Below, one piece after another: positions 1 through 6,714 of a stretch of DNA of 8,339 nucleotides. A model generated the notes under the pieces. It searched no databases. It was not told the origin of the DNA and saw nothing but the letters and a program-made list of their open reading frames with translations. Position 1 is the first letter of the stretch. Each line of letters opens with the position of its first letter. The stretch covers positions 1 through 8,339 of the forward strand of contig CAJUNQ010000096.1 of the NCBI GenBank assembly GCA_910587835.1, in the 5' to 3' direction. A program made the translations under genes and the position numbers. Source of the stretch: an uncultured Oscillospiraceae bacterium (lineage in GTDB: Bacteria; Bacillota; Clostridia; Oscillospirales; Acutalibacteraceae).

Positions 1-66
1 ACCAACACACTGAGATGTGTCCAAGCGGTGCTATCCGGCACTGTTTGGGCGTTTTTTGTACCAATA

Positions 67-94
67 TGGGTGGTCTATAACGGTATTCCACCCA
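67..94. repeat. Inverted repeat, 7-bp arms
   Basis: TGGGTGG (67-73) and CCACCCA (88-94) are perfect inverted arms around a 14-nt spacer. There is no T-tract directly after, so this is not a standard terminator. A second small hairpin, ACTGT/ACAGT (94-98 and 105-109), follows with five T residues on the plus strand and could be a weak rightward terminator. Function is unknown; recombinase or accessory-protein binding is possible given the setting. Confidence 0.4.
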
Positions 95-117
95 CTGTTT
101 CCACACAGTTTTTCCGC

Positions 118-139
118 GTGTGGGTCAGGGTGTGGGTCA
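118..139. repeat. Tandem 10-bp direct repeat GTGTGGGTCA
   Basis: GTGTGGGTCA occurs at 118-127 and again at 130-139, a 12-bp period, 55 bp from the 23-bp repeat at 194-216. Short tandem direct repeats near a core site are what arm-type binding sites of lambda/Tn916-type tyrosine recombinases look like. The repeat itself is seen directly; the function is inferred, and no recombinase gene is present in the window to support it. Confidence 0.45.
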
Positions 140-193
140 AGAGCCAAAACTCAAAGCAAAGGCACGGGCATAAAGACATAGAATCGCCCTCAA

Positions 194-216
194 AATTTGC
201 GCCGCAAAACAAAGAA
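194..216. repeat. Left copy of 23-bp direct repeat (possible att core)
   Basis: AATTTGCGCC, then three variable bases (GCA), then AAACAAAGAA. It matches 6677-6699 at 21 of 23 positions in the same orientation. It starts 16 bp past the phoR stop codon, so it marks the 3' boundary of the phosphate operon. The two mismatches are at the 11th and 13th positions, the centre of the repeat, where recombinase overlap (coupling) sequences commonly differ between ends. Confidence 0.6.
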
Positions 217-232
217 AAGCTGTTTTTCGCGC
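199..232 (-). terminator. Weak imperfect hairpin after phoR
   Basis: Directly after the phoR stop the sequence can fold: GCGC (199-202) pairs with GCGC (229-232), followed by interrupted pairing that includes AAAA (206-209) with TTTT (224-227). Read on the minus strand, only AAATTTT follows, so the T-tract is poor. It may end the operon transcript weakly. It overlaps the left 23-bp repeat, and the symmetry may belong to that site instead. No better terminator is visible after phoR. Confidence 0.22.
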
Positions 233-1879
233 TCAAAACACAATCGAAACCAGAGTCCCCTCCCCGACCCCGCTGGACAGCCTGACCGCCGCCCCATGGA
301 TCCCCGCTATATGCTTCACAATAGACAGCCCCAGCCCTGTGCCGCCCGAGGCCTTTGACCGGCTCTTATCTACCCGGAAGAACCGCTCGAACACCCGCGC
401 CTGATACTCTTTCGGTATGCCGATGCCTGTATCCTTCACGGTCAGCACTGTGCTGTCTCCATTTTTTGTGACGCTCATCTCCACACTGCCACCGTCCACA
501 TTGTACTTGATAGCGTTGTCGCATAGATTATAGACCATCTCATAGAGATACCCCGGCACCCCCATAACGATGGCCGGCTCCCCGCTGACAGACAGAGCAA
601 CATTCTTCTCCTTTGCCCTGCCCTCTAACGCCGCGACCGCCGCCCGGGCAGTCTCGTACAGGTCGACCGGCTCCATACCGGCGGGGGCTCCCTCGTCCAG
701 CCGGGACAGGTGGATGATATCCTCCACCAGGGACATCATTCGGGCCGACTCGGTGCGGATGAGATGGATAAACTCCGGCGCGTCCTGGGGCTTTACCGTG
801 CCGTCCTCCAGCATCTCCGCGCTGCCGGTGATGACCTGCAGGGGCGTTTTCAGCTCGTGGGACACATTTGCGGCGAACTCCCGGCGCATCCGCTCAGCCT
901 CCGCCTGCTCGGTCACATCGAAAGCCAGCAGGACCGTTCCGGCAGGCGCTCCGTCAGTTTGTATGCGGCTCAGATCAAGCTGGTACTCCCTGCCGTCCCG
1001 CTCCATTCTGAGCTCGCTGTGCCCCTGCCCGGCAGCCTCTTCCAGCGCCGCGCTGATGGCATGGCTGTGGTCAACAAGCAGGAAATCCTGCCCCAGGCAG
1101 GAGCTGTCCGTATGGAAAATAGTCTTTGCCGCCGGGTTCATGCTGACGATTTTGCCGTCCCTGTCCAGCAGGACCAGCCCCTCGTTCATGTGGGAGGTTA
1201 TCTGCACGAACTCATCGGCCCGCTTTTTCAGGCTCTGCATTTGCTCCGATATCTGCAGCCGCTGGCGGTGTATCTTTTTGAGCAGCGGGGCCAGCTCCTC
1301 ATAGGTCTCGTTCTCAAGTGGCCTGTCCAGGTCCAGCCGGTTCAGCGGCCGGACAATGCGCTTTGCAAGCCTATGGGCCAGCAGGGCCGAAAACACCACA
1401 GCCAGTATGCCCACAATCGTCATGGGTTGGAGCATGGCCATCACCAGGGTGAACATGGTAGCCCGGCTGACGGAAATCCTCAGCACCGTGCCGTCGCTCA
1501 GCTTGCGGGCCCGGTAGAAGGTCTCCTCGGTCATGGTGCCGGAAAAGCGGGAGCTCTCGCCCTCGCCGCCCAGAAGCGCCTCCTGTATTTCCTCCCGGTT
1601 TCCGTGATTGCCCAGCTTTCTATAGTCCTCAGCCGTGTCGAGGAGCACCGTCCCATCCGGGGAGACCCATGTCAGGCGGTAGCTTTTGCTGTCTATGCCC
1701 TCAAGATAGTCCCTTCCGCCTTTCTCAACCCCCTGGGCCGCAAGGTACAGCTCGTCCGCCAGCTGGCTTTCCTCAATGTCCCGGTAGTACTGGTATAGGC
1801 AACCCATCACAATGATGATGTTTGCCAGCAGCACCGCCGCCGACACCGCCAAAATGGAGTGAAAAATCCGCTTAGTCAT
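233..1879 (-). CDS. phoR: Phosphate-regulon sensor histidine kinase PhoR
   Basis: Membrane sensor kinase (548 aa) that phosphorylates the response regulator encoded just upstream when phosphate is scarce. TM1 is at about residues 8-29, an extracytoplasmic segment at 30-145, TM2 at about 148-169, then a short HAMP-like linker and a PAS domain (about 222-325). The H-box is VSHELKTPL with His341 as phospho-acceptor. The ATP-binding domain shows the N-box (Asn455 in CDNAIK), G1 (DTGIGIP, from 483), F-box (FERFFR, about 498) and G2 (GGTGLGLSI, 512-520). All catalytic motifs are intact. The ATG overlaps the phoP stop as ATGA, with GGAGG seven bases upstream, so the pair is translationally coupled. 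It is the last gene of the operon. Assignment as PhoR rather than another PAS-containing kinase rests on domain order plus the pst/phoU/phoP context. Confidence 0.95.
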   Translation of the reverse strand: MTKRIFHSILAVSAAVLLANIIIVMGCLYQYYRDIEESQLADELYLAAQGVEKGGRDYLEGIDSKSYRLTWVSPDGTVLLDTAEDYRKLGNHGNREEIQEALLGGEGESSRFSGTMTEETFYRARKLSDGTVLRISVSRATMFTLVMAMLQPMTIVGILAVVFSALLAHRLAKRIVRPLNRLDLDRPLENETYEELAPLLKKIHRQRLQISEQMQSLKKRADEFVQITSHMNEGLVLLDRDGKIVSMNPAAKTIFHTDSSCLGQDFLLVDHSHAISAALEEAAGQGHSELRMERDGREYQLDLSRIQTDGAPAGTVLLAFDVTEQAEAERMRREFAANVSHELKTPLQVITGSAEMLEDGTVKPQDAPEFIHLIRTESARMMSLVEDIIHLSRLDEGAPAGMEPVDLYETARAAVAALEGRAKEKNVALSVSGEPAIVMGVPGYLYEMVYNLCDNAIKYNVDGGSVEMSVTKNGDSTVLTVKDTGIGIPKEYQARVFERFFRVDKSRSKASGGTGLGLSIVKHIAGIHGAAVRLSSGVGEGTLVSIVF

Positions 1880-2547
1880 TCTGACGCCTCCAGACGGTAG
1901 CCGACGCTTCGCACGGTCTTTATCATGGAGCCGGACTTTCCCAGCTTCTGCCGCAGGGTCTTGATGTGCATGTCAACCGTCCGGGTCTCCCCGGCGTACT
2001 CCACGTCCCAGACCTCAGCAAGGAGCTGCTCCCGGGTGAACACCATCCCGGGTCGGGACAGGAACAGCCTCAGCAGCTCGAACTCCTTATAGGTCAGGTC
2101 CACCCGCCCGCCGTCCGCCGTTACGGTGCGCTCCCCGGTATTCATCCGAAGGCCGCCCGCCTCGACGATGTTCTCCTCTTTGGGGGCGCAGCGCCGGAGT
2201 ACGGCCTTCACTCTCGACACCATCTCCGTCATGCCGAAAGGCTTTGCAATATAGTCGTCCGCGCCCATATCAAGGCCCGTGACCTTGTCGTATTCCGTAC
2301 CCTTTGCCGTGGCCATGATAACCGGAATCCCGGCGGTGGCGGTATGGGCGCGGAGCCTTTTCAGGATGGACAGCCCGTCATCCCCGGGCAGCATGATGTC
2401 CAGGAGGATCAGCTGGGGCGGCTCGCTCCGAATGGCCTCAAACAGGCCGCCGCTGTCGGGAAAGCCCCTGACCTCAAACCCGGCGGCTGTAAGGGCATAG
2501 CTCATCAGCCCCCTTATGCCGTCGTCGTCTTCCACACAGTATATCAT
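1876..2547 (-). CDS. phoP: OmpR-family phosphate response regulator (PhoP/PhoB)
   Basis: Two-domain DNA-binding response regulator (223 aa). Receiver domain (about 1-118): acidic pocket Glu6-Asp9, phospho-acceptor Asp50 in LLDIMLPGDDG, switch Thr80, conserved Lys102 in AKPFG. Winged-helix effector domain (about 125-220) ends with the typical RTVDMHIKTLRQKL and TVRSVGYRL segments. When phosphorylated by PhoR it should bind the repeats upstream of pstS and activate the operon. I chose the ATG at 2547, not the in-frame ATG at 2583, because AAGGAGG (2556-2562) sits eight bases upstream and the protein then begins directly with the receiver strand MIYCVEDD; the longer form would also overlap phoU. 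The gap to phoU is 22 nt. Firmicutes usage is phoP; the orthologue is phoB elsewhere. Confidence 0.95.
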   Translation of the reverse strand: MIYCVEDDDGIRGLMSYALTAAGFEVRGFPDSGGLFEAIRSEPPQLILLDIMLPGDDGLSILKRLRAHTATAGIPVIMATAKGTEYDKVTGLDMGADDYIAKPFGMTEMVSRVKAVLRRCAPKEENIVEAGGLRMNTGERTVTADGGRVDLTYKEFELLRLFLSRPGMVFTREQLLAEVWDVEYAGETRTVDMHIKTLRQKLGKSGSMIKTVRSVGYRLEASE

Positions 2548-2569
2548 AATGCTCCCCTCCTTCGCCGGT

Positions 2570-3256
2570 CTATTGTACCACATCCCTTTTCTCTTCGCAA
2601 GCCGGGGCCAGGTCTTTCTCCCCTGTCACGGAGAATATCACCCACTGGGCAATGTTCACTGCATGGTCGCCGATGCGCTCCAGGTACTTGTCTATCATCA
2701 TCAGGTCCAGGGCGTATTCCCCCTCCGAGGGCTCCCGGGCTATCCGCTTGATCAGCGAGCGCCTGACCCGTTTGAAGTAATCGTCCAGCAGGTCGTCGCC
2801 GGCAATGACAGACGCCGCAAGGGCCGTGTCCCTTGACACATAGGCGTCTACGCTGTCGGTCACCATTTTCACCGCCGAGCGGGTCATCTCGTGGATATGC
2901 TCCATGCGCTCCGGGGCGTGGCCCTCGTCTATCAGGATGAGGGCGATCTCGGCAATGTCCTCGGCTTGGTCGCCGATGCGCTCCATATCCGTGATAATCT
3001 TCAGCGCGGCGGATATCTGCCTCAAATCTCTCGCCACCGGCTGCTGTTGTAAGAGGAGCTTTAAGCACAGGCTCTCGATGTCCCGCTCCATCTGGTCCGT
3101 CTCGGCGGCGATGGCGGCCACCTTTTCCGCGTGCTCCCGGCTTCCCTCGTCCAAGGCCCTGGAAGCCAGGGAGATGGCCTCCTCACACAGCGCGCCCATC
3201 TGTATCAGCTCCCTGTTCATCCGGGCAAGCTGTTCATCGAACCGGTTCCTCATCAT
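2570..3256 (-). CDS. phoU: Phosphate signalling and transport accessory protein PhoU
   Basis: All-helical cytoplasmic protein (228 aa, near the usual family length) that dampens Pho signalling by linking the PstSCAB transporter to PhoR and limits phosphate uptake. It shows the two tandem PhoU repeats, each with its metal/phosphate-cluster motif: MERIGDQAEDIAE at about 91-103 and LERIGDHAVNIAQ at about 192-204. The N-terminus MRNRFDEQL is typical of the family. Translation starts at the ATG at 3256 or the adjacent one at 3253. GGGGAGG lies five bases before the first, which overlaps the pstB stop as ATGA. A longer in-frame extension up to 3541 exists but is antisense-like read-through of pstB in another frame, so I rejected it. 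Codon use and GC match its neighbours. Confidence 0.95.
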   Translation of the reverse strand: MMRNRFDEQLARMNRELIQMGALCEEAISLASRALDEGSREHAEKVAAIAAETDQMERDIESLCLKLLLQQQPVARDLRQISAALKIITDMERIGDQAEDIAEIALILIDEGHAPERMEHIHEMTRSAVKMVTDSVDAYVSRDTALAASVIAGDDLLDDYFKRVRRSLIKRIAREPSEGEYALDLMMIDKYLERIGDHAVNIAQWVIFSVTGEKDLAPACEEKRDVVQ

Positions 3257-4008
3257 CCAAACCTCCCCGTAATGTATTCTTCCGTCTTTTTCTGCTCCGG
3301 CCGGGAGAAAAGCTTCTCCGTGCCGCCGAACTCCACCAGCTCCCCCAGCAGGAAGAACGCCGTGTAGTCTGAGACCCGCACCGCCTGCTGCATATTGTGG
3401 GTCACCATGACGATTGTGTACTTCTCCCTGAGCTGCATTGTAAGCTCCTCTATCTTCCCGGTGGAGATGGGATCCAGGGCACTGGTGGGCTCGTCCATGA
3501 GCAGCACCTTTGGCTCCACGGCCAGGGCCCGGGCGATGCACAGCCTCTGCTGCTGGCCCCCGGAGAGGCCCAGGGCGTTCTTTTTCAGCCTATCCTTCAC
3601 TTCGTCCCAGATGGCCGCGCCCCGGAGGGAACGCTCCACGATATCGTCCAGCTTGGCCCGGCTTTTGACCCCGTGGGTGCGGGGGCCGTAGGCGATGTTG
3701 TCGTAAATGCTCATAGGGAAGGGGTTCGGTTTCTGGAACACCATGCCTATCTCCCGGCGGAGCCCGTTTACGTCCACGTCGGGCCCATAGATATTTTTAC
3801 CCCCATACCTCAGCTCGCCGGTTATCTTCACCCCGGGGACCAGGTCGTTCATGCGATTCAAGGTCTTGAGAAATGTGGACTTTCCACAGCCGGACGGGCC
3901 GATAAAGGCGGTGATGCTGTTCTCATAGATGGGAATGCTCACATTTTTCAGCGCCTGGGTGCTGCTATACCATAAACAGAGGTCTTTTGCGGTGATAATT
4001 TCCTCCAT
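3253..4008 (-). CDS. pstB: Phosphate ABC transporter ATP-binding protein PstB
   Basis: ATPase of the high-affinity phosphate importer (251 aa, standard length); a dimer on the cytoplasmic face of PstC-PstA. All ABC motifs are present: Walker A GPSGCGKST (37-45), Q-loop Gln92 in MVFQKPNPFPMS (the PstB-typical form), signature LSGGQQQR (148-155), Walker B VLLMDEP (168-174) with catalytic Glu173, D-loop SALDP, switch His204. The start is the ATG at 4008, with AAGGAGG inside the end of pstA ten bases upstream, four bases after the pstA stop. An in-frame ATG at 4056 would add 16 residues overlapping pstA and lies before that site, so I consider it unlikely. The 3' end overlaps phoU by four bases. 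The NPFPMS element makes PstB a firm call over a general ABC ATPase. Confidence 0.97.
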   Translation of the reverse strand: MEEIITAKDLCLWYSSTQALKNVSIPIYENSITAFIGPSGCGKSTFLKTLNRMNDLVPGVKITGELRYGGKNIYGPDVDVNGLRREIGMVFQKPNPFPMSIYDNIAYGPRTHGVKSRAKLDDIVERSLRGAAIWDEVKDRLKKNALGLSGGQQQRLCIARALAVEPKVLLMDEPTSALDPISTGKIEELTMQLREKYTIVMVTHNMQQAVRVSDYTAFFLLGELVEFGGTEKLFSRPEQKKTEEYITGRFG

Positions 4009-4012
4009 TGGC

Positions 4013-4846
4013 TCATGCCCTCCTTTTCTTGAAATACCAGCCTGCCAGAGCGGCACAGAGGTTGACCAGCAGGGTCAGCACCAGCAGAATTGCCGCGATG
4101 GCAAAGGCCGCTTCAAACTCGCCCCGGTCTTTGGCGTAGACGTACATGGCAACCGTCAGGGAGGCCCCGGAGCTGCCCAGCCCGGTGAAGAAGCCGTTGA
4201 GTACATGGGCAAACCCGGCAGTGAAGAGCAGCGCCGCCGACTCGCCCAGAATACGCCCCACGGACAGTATGCAGCCGGTAATCACGCCGTCCACGCACCC
4301 GGGCAGCACCACCGTGCGCACCACCCGCCACTTGCCCGCGCCCAGGCCGAACGCCCCCTCGCGGTAGCTTTGTGGGACGGTCTTCAGGCTCTCCTGGGCC
4401 GTGCGCATGACAGTGGGCAGGTTCATGATGACCAAAGTCAGCGCCCCTGCCAGCAGGGAGGTGCCGAAGGTCCCGGCAAAAAGCATCATGCCCACGAAGC
4501 CGTAGATGATGGAAGGTATGCCCGAGAGGGTCTCGGCGGCGTACTCGATGACGGACACCAGCCTTTTGCTGGACGCGTATTCGGTCAGGTACACAGCCGC
4601 TCCCACCCCCAGGGGCAGCACAACGGCGAGGGCTGCTAAGATAAGGTAGAGGGTATTGAGGATGTCCGGCAGGATACCGATACGGTCGTTCAGTATGCTG
4701 GGGCTGGTGGAGAGCAGCTGCCAGGTGATGTTGGGCAGGCCCTTGCAGAGTACATAGAGGATGATGAACAGTGCGAAGCCGCAAGTTATGGCAACGGAGA
4801 GGGCCATAAGGCCGCGCATGGCGAAGGAGTATGCTTTTCGTCTCAT
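4013..4846 (-). CDS. pstA: Phosphate ABC transporter permease PstA
   Basis: Integral membrane permease (277 aa) that forms the phosphate channel with PstC. Hydrophobic segments lie at about 12-34, 62-88, 105-127, 129-147, 187-213 and 246-270, fitting six TM helices. The cytoplasmic EAA coupling loop, which docks on PstB, runs from about 152 to 182 (ESLKTVPQSYREGAFGLGAG and onwards). The TLSGIPSIIYG segment (106-116) and SVGRILGESAAL (195-206) are characteristic of PstA. It starts at the ATG at 4846, with AAGGAGG six bases upstream and one base between it and the pstC stop, so translation is closely coupled. It ends in a basic KKRRA tail whose codons also provide the ribosome binding site of pstB. 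Confidence 0.97.
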   Translation of the reverse strand: MRRKAYSFAMRGLMALSVAITCGFALFIILYVLCKGLPNITWQLLSTSPSILNDRIGILPDILNTLYLILAALAVVLPLGVGAAVYLTEYASSKRLVSVIEYAAETLSGIPSIIYGFVGMMLFAGTFGTSLLAGALTLVIMNLPTVMRTAQESLKTVPQSYREGAFGLGAGKWRVVRTVVLPGCVDGVITGCILSVGRILGESAALLFTAGFAHVLNGFFTGLGSSGASLTVAMYVYAKDRGEFEAAFAIAAILLVLTLLVNLCAALAGWYFKKRRA

Positions 4847-4847
4847 G

Positions 4848-5765
4848 TCAGCCCTCCTTGCTCCGCTTGAGGAAAAAGTTCAGCGCGGCGTTTATCAGCA
4901 GGATGAACAGGTACAGCACCAGGGCGATGGAGAACAGCGCCTCTCTTTGCAGGCTCCCTGGGCTGGAGTAGGACATCTCGCTGGCAACTGCAGTGGTGAG
5001 AAAGCGCACGCTCCCGAAGATGGAGGGCATGTTGGGCACGTTGCCGGAGACCATCATCACGGCCATAGCCTCGCCGATGGCCCGGCCAACCCCCAGCACT
5101 ACCGCCGCCGCGATGCCGCTTTTGGCGGCGGGAGCCGTTACCTTAAAGTATGTTTCTACAGGAGTGGCACCCAGGGCCAGGGAGGCCTCCTCATATTCGT
5201 GGGGAACAGCCTCAAGCGCTGTCACTGATACCTTTATAATAGAAGGCAGTATCATGACCGCCAGCACGATAATCGCCGCCAGCAGACTTGCCCCGTCCGG
5301 GACATGGAACAGTGTGCGGATTCCCGGCACCAGAATCAGCATACCCACCAGGCCGTACACCACCGAGGGGATGCCCGCCAGCAGGCTGACCGCGCTCCCT
5401 ACTACGGACTTCACTCTGAGCGGGGCCAGCTTCGCAAGGTACACCGCCGTGAAGAATCCCACCGGCACCCCGAACAGGGTGGCCCCCGCCGTGCCGTATA
5501 CGCTGGTGAGGATGAAGGGTAAAATGCCGAACTTAGGGTCCTGGGCGGTGGACTCCCAGGTGTCTCCCAGCAGGAAGTCGAACAGGCCGATATCTCGGAT
5601 GGCCGGTATGCCGGACAGTACCAGAAAGATGGTGATGAGTAGCACACAGCCTACTGTGACAAGGCCAAGCATGAGGAACAATCCGTGGAAAAACCGCTCT
5701 GTAAACTGCCGGCAGACCCGGGGCCTCCGCCTAAGCTGTGCGCGGGAGGTCTGTATGTTTTCCAT
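4848..5765 (-). CDS. pstC: Phosphate ABC transporter permease PstC
   Basis: Integral membrane permease (305 aa), partner of PstA. The basic N-terminus (RRRPRVCRQFTERFF) fits a cytoplasmic start. TM segments lie at about 28-52, 80-110, 120-148, 158-177, 215-240 and 275-299. The EAA loop is at about 184-215 (LEAVPHEYEEASLALGATP and onwards). AGIPSVVYGLVG (130-141) and GVGRAIGEAMAVMMVSG (225-241) are PstC hallmarks; GRAIGEAMAV distinguishes it from PstA, which has GRILGESAAL. It starts at the ATG at 5765, ten bases after the pstS stop. The weak site GAGGG overlaps the pstS stop codon, so coupling to pstS translation is likely. No frameshift or missing motif is seen. Confidence 0.97.
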   Translation of the reverse strand: MENIQTSRAQLRRRPRVCRQFTERFFHGLFLMLGLVTVGCVLLITIFLVLSGIPAIRDIGLFDFLLGDTWESTAQDPKFGILPFILTSVYGTAGATLFGVPVGFFTAVYLAKLAPLRVKSVVGSAVSLLAGIPSVVYGLVGMLILVPGIRTLFHVPDGASLLAAIIVLAVMILPSIIKVSVTALEAVPHEYEEASLALGATPVETYFKVTAPAAKSGIAAAVVLGVGRAIGEAMAVMMVSGNVPNMPSIFGSVRFLTTAVASEMSYSSPGSLQREALFSIALVLYLFILLINAALNFFLKRSKEG

Positions 5766-5775
5766 AGGGCGGCCC

Positions 5776-6582
5776 TCAGTTGGCCGGGACCGCGCCCGCG
5801 CCGGAAATCAGCGGGGCCGCGTCGGCGGAGGTGGCGAAGTCGAAGAAGGCCTGGGCCGTTTCGGAAAGCTCTTCCCCGGTTTTCGTCACCAAAATAAAGG
5901 GGCGCTGGATAACGTAGCTGCCGTCCTTCACGGTATCTTCTGTGGGAGCCACGCCGTTTACCGTAATGGCCCGGACACTGTCCTTCACCGAGGCCAGGGA
6001 AGCGTATCCGATGGCGTCCGGGTTCTGAGCCACGGCGGTGATCACGTCGCCGGTAGAGGTCAGTTCCTGGCGGTACTGGCATTTCTCCTCGGTGCCGGTG
6101 ATGGATTCAAAGCCGTCCCGGGTGCCGCTGCCCGCCTCACGGCCGATGAGCACCACGGGCGCGTCATTGCCGCCCGCGTCCTTCCAGTTCTCGATCTCCC
6201 CGGTGTAGAGCTTAGCAATAGTCTCCGTGTCCAGGTCTGCCACAGGATTCTCCGGGTTGACGATAACGGCAATACCGTCATAGGCCAGTACCGTGGCGGT
6301 CAGGCCCTGGGAGGCTTCCTCCTCCTTCAGCTCCCGGCTGGAAAGGCCGATGTCACAACGCCCCTCCATAACGGCCTGGATGCCCGAGCCGGAGCCGGTG
6401 GGGTTGTAGGTGAAGGCGGCGCCTTCATTCTGCTCCTGGAAGGATTCTCCCAGCGCGCCGATGACCTTCTCCATGGAGGTGGAGCCGTCTGTGGAGACAG
6501 TACCGGCGGTTTTCTGGGTGCAGCCGGTGAGAATGGTGGCGGCGGTCAGGGCCGCCAGTGCAAGTGTGGTGATTTTCTTCAT
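5776..6582 (-). CDS. pstS: Phosphate-binding lipoprotein PstS
   Basis: Extracytoplasmic phosphate receptor (268 aa) anchored to the membrane as a lipoprotein; it delivers phosphate to PstC-PstA. The signal peptide (1-20) ends in the lipobox LTGC, with Cys21 the lipidated residue. Phosphate-ligand motifs of the PstS family are present: GSTS (33-36), GSGSG (63-67), SSR (81-83) and the REAGSGTRDGFE loop from Arg148. Length matches short Gram-positive PstS proteins. It starts at the ATG at 6582, with AAAGGGG eight bases upstream. It is the first gene of the operon and directly follows the Pho-box promoter, so it should be the most strongly induced product in phosphate starvation. Confidence 0.97.
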   Translation of the reverse strand: MKKITTLALAALTAATILTGCTQKTAGTVSTDGSTSMEKVIGALGESFQEQNEGAAFTYNPTGSGSGIQAVMEGRCDIGLSSRELKEEEASQGLTATVLAYDGIAVIVNPENPVADLDTETIAKLYTGEIENWKDAGGNDAPVVLIGREAGSGTRDGFESITGTEEKCQYRQELTSTGDVITAVAQNPDAIGYASLASVKDSVRAITVNGVAPTEDTVKDGSYVIQRPFILVTKTGEELSETAQAFFDFATSADAAPLISGAGAVPAN

Positions 6583-6612
6583 GTGAATTTCCCCTTTCAG
6601 TTTTATGCTTTA

Positions 6613-6641
6613 ATGATAGGGGATCATTGTAAAACTCAAAA
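6613..6641 (-). promoter_or_regulatory. Promoter of the pstS operon
   Basis: On the minus strand TTTTGA (6641-6636) and TATCAT (6618-6613) are 17 bp apart, giving a moderate sigma-70-type promoter. The start point would fall near 6606, leaving a leader of about 24 nt before pstS. The -35 element is poor, as expected for a promoter needing PhoP. A Pho-box-like repeat (6628-6634) lies inside the spacer and two more lie upstream. No comparable promoter is visible between the downstream genes. Confidence 0.6.
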
Positions 6642-6668
6642 GGGGCTCTGTGTAAAATCCAGGTAAAA
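6628..6668 (-). promoter_or_regulatory. PhoP-box repeats upstream of pstS
   Basis: Three TTTTAC-type hexamers in the same orientation (minus strand): TTTTACC at 6668-6662, TTTTACA at 6657-6651 and TTTTACA at 6634-6628. The first two are 11 bp apart and the third a further 23 bp away, close to two more helical turns. This matches the known Firmicutes PhoP box of TT(A/T/C)ACA-type repeats with about 11-bp periodicity. A fourth, intermediate repeat is not recognisable. The distal repeat ends only 8 bp from the right 23-bp direct repeat. Confidence 0.72.
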
Positions 6669-6676
6669 CCCATAAT

Positions 6677-6699
6677 AATTTGCGCCACTAAACAAAGAA
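6677..6699. repeat. Right copy of 23-bp direct repeat (possible att core)
   Basis: AATTTGCGCC, then ACT, then AAACAAAGAA: the same 10-bp arms as at 194-216, differing only at two of the three central bases. It lies between the Pho boxes of pstS and the 3' end of the DUF6076-like gene (stop at 6715), where base composition drops from GC-rich to more AT-rich. It is a good candidate for the junction between the phosphate operon and the mobile element to its right. Confidence 0.6.
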
Positions 6700-6714
6700 T
6701 ACGTCGGTCAGAAA

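Larger units (their letters stand above)
1..193. other. Non-coding flank, possible mobile-element end
   Basis: I see no convincing gene here. One plus-strand frame is open from the window start to about 285, but it has no ribosome binding site, no recognisable domain and a low-complexity composition, and it runs into the antisense of phoR. The stretch holds short secondary-structure elements (inverted repeats at 67-94 and 94-109, and ACACA/TGTGT at 5-20) and a tandem 10-bp repeat at 118-139. It is clearly less GC-rich than the phosphate operon to its right. With the 23-bp repeat beginning at 194, it could be the terminal segment of an integrated element lying mostly to the left. That is inference, because no integrase is visible. 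Confidence 0.4.

Noticed and set aside
196..208. 13-bp palindrome TTTGCG-C-CGCAAA in the left repeat as a standalone operator
   Set aside because: The palindrome is broken in the right repeat copy by the central changes, so it does not look like the conserved functional feature of the site.
28..285. 85-codon plus-strand frame, possible tail of a gene from the left
   Set aside because: Composition is unlike a protein, there is no Shine-Dalgarno, and it runs into the 3' end of phoR on the other strand. I could not match it to an integrase C-terminus.
710..1798. 362-codon open frame on the plus strand
   Set aside because: Antisense shadow of phoR; rich in His/Gln/Pro/Leu with no recognisable fold and no ribosome binding site.
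2570..3541. N-terminally extended PhoU (323 aa)
   Set aside because: The first 95 residues are pstB read in another frame. The family-typical start MMRNRF with GGGGAGG just upstream fits the 228-aa form.
4993..6666. 557-codon open frame on the plus strand
   Set aside because: It is entirely antisense to pstC and pstS, whose proteins have complete conserved motifs. The translation is low-complexity and has no domain. Long antisense frames are expected in GC-rich codons.
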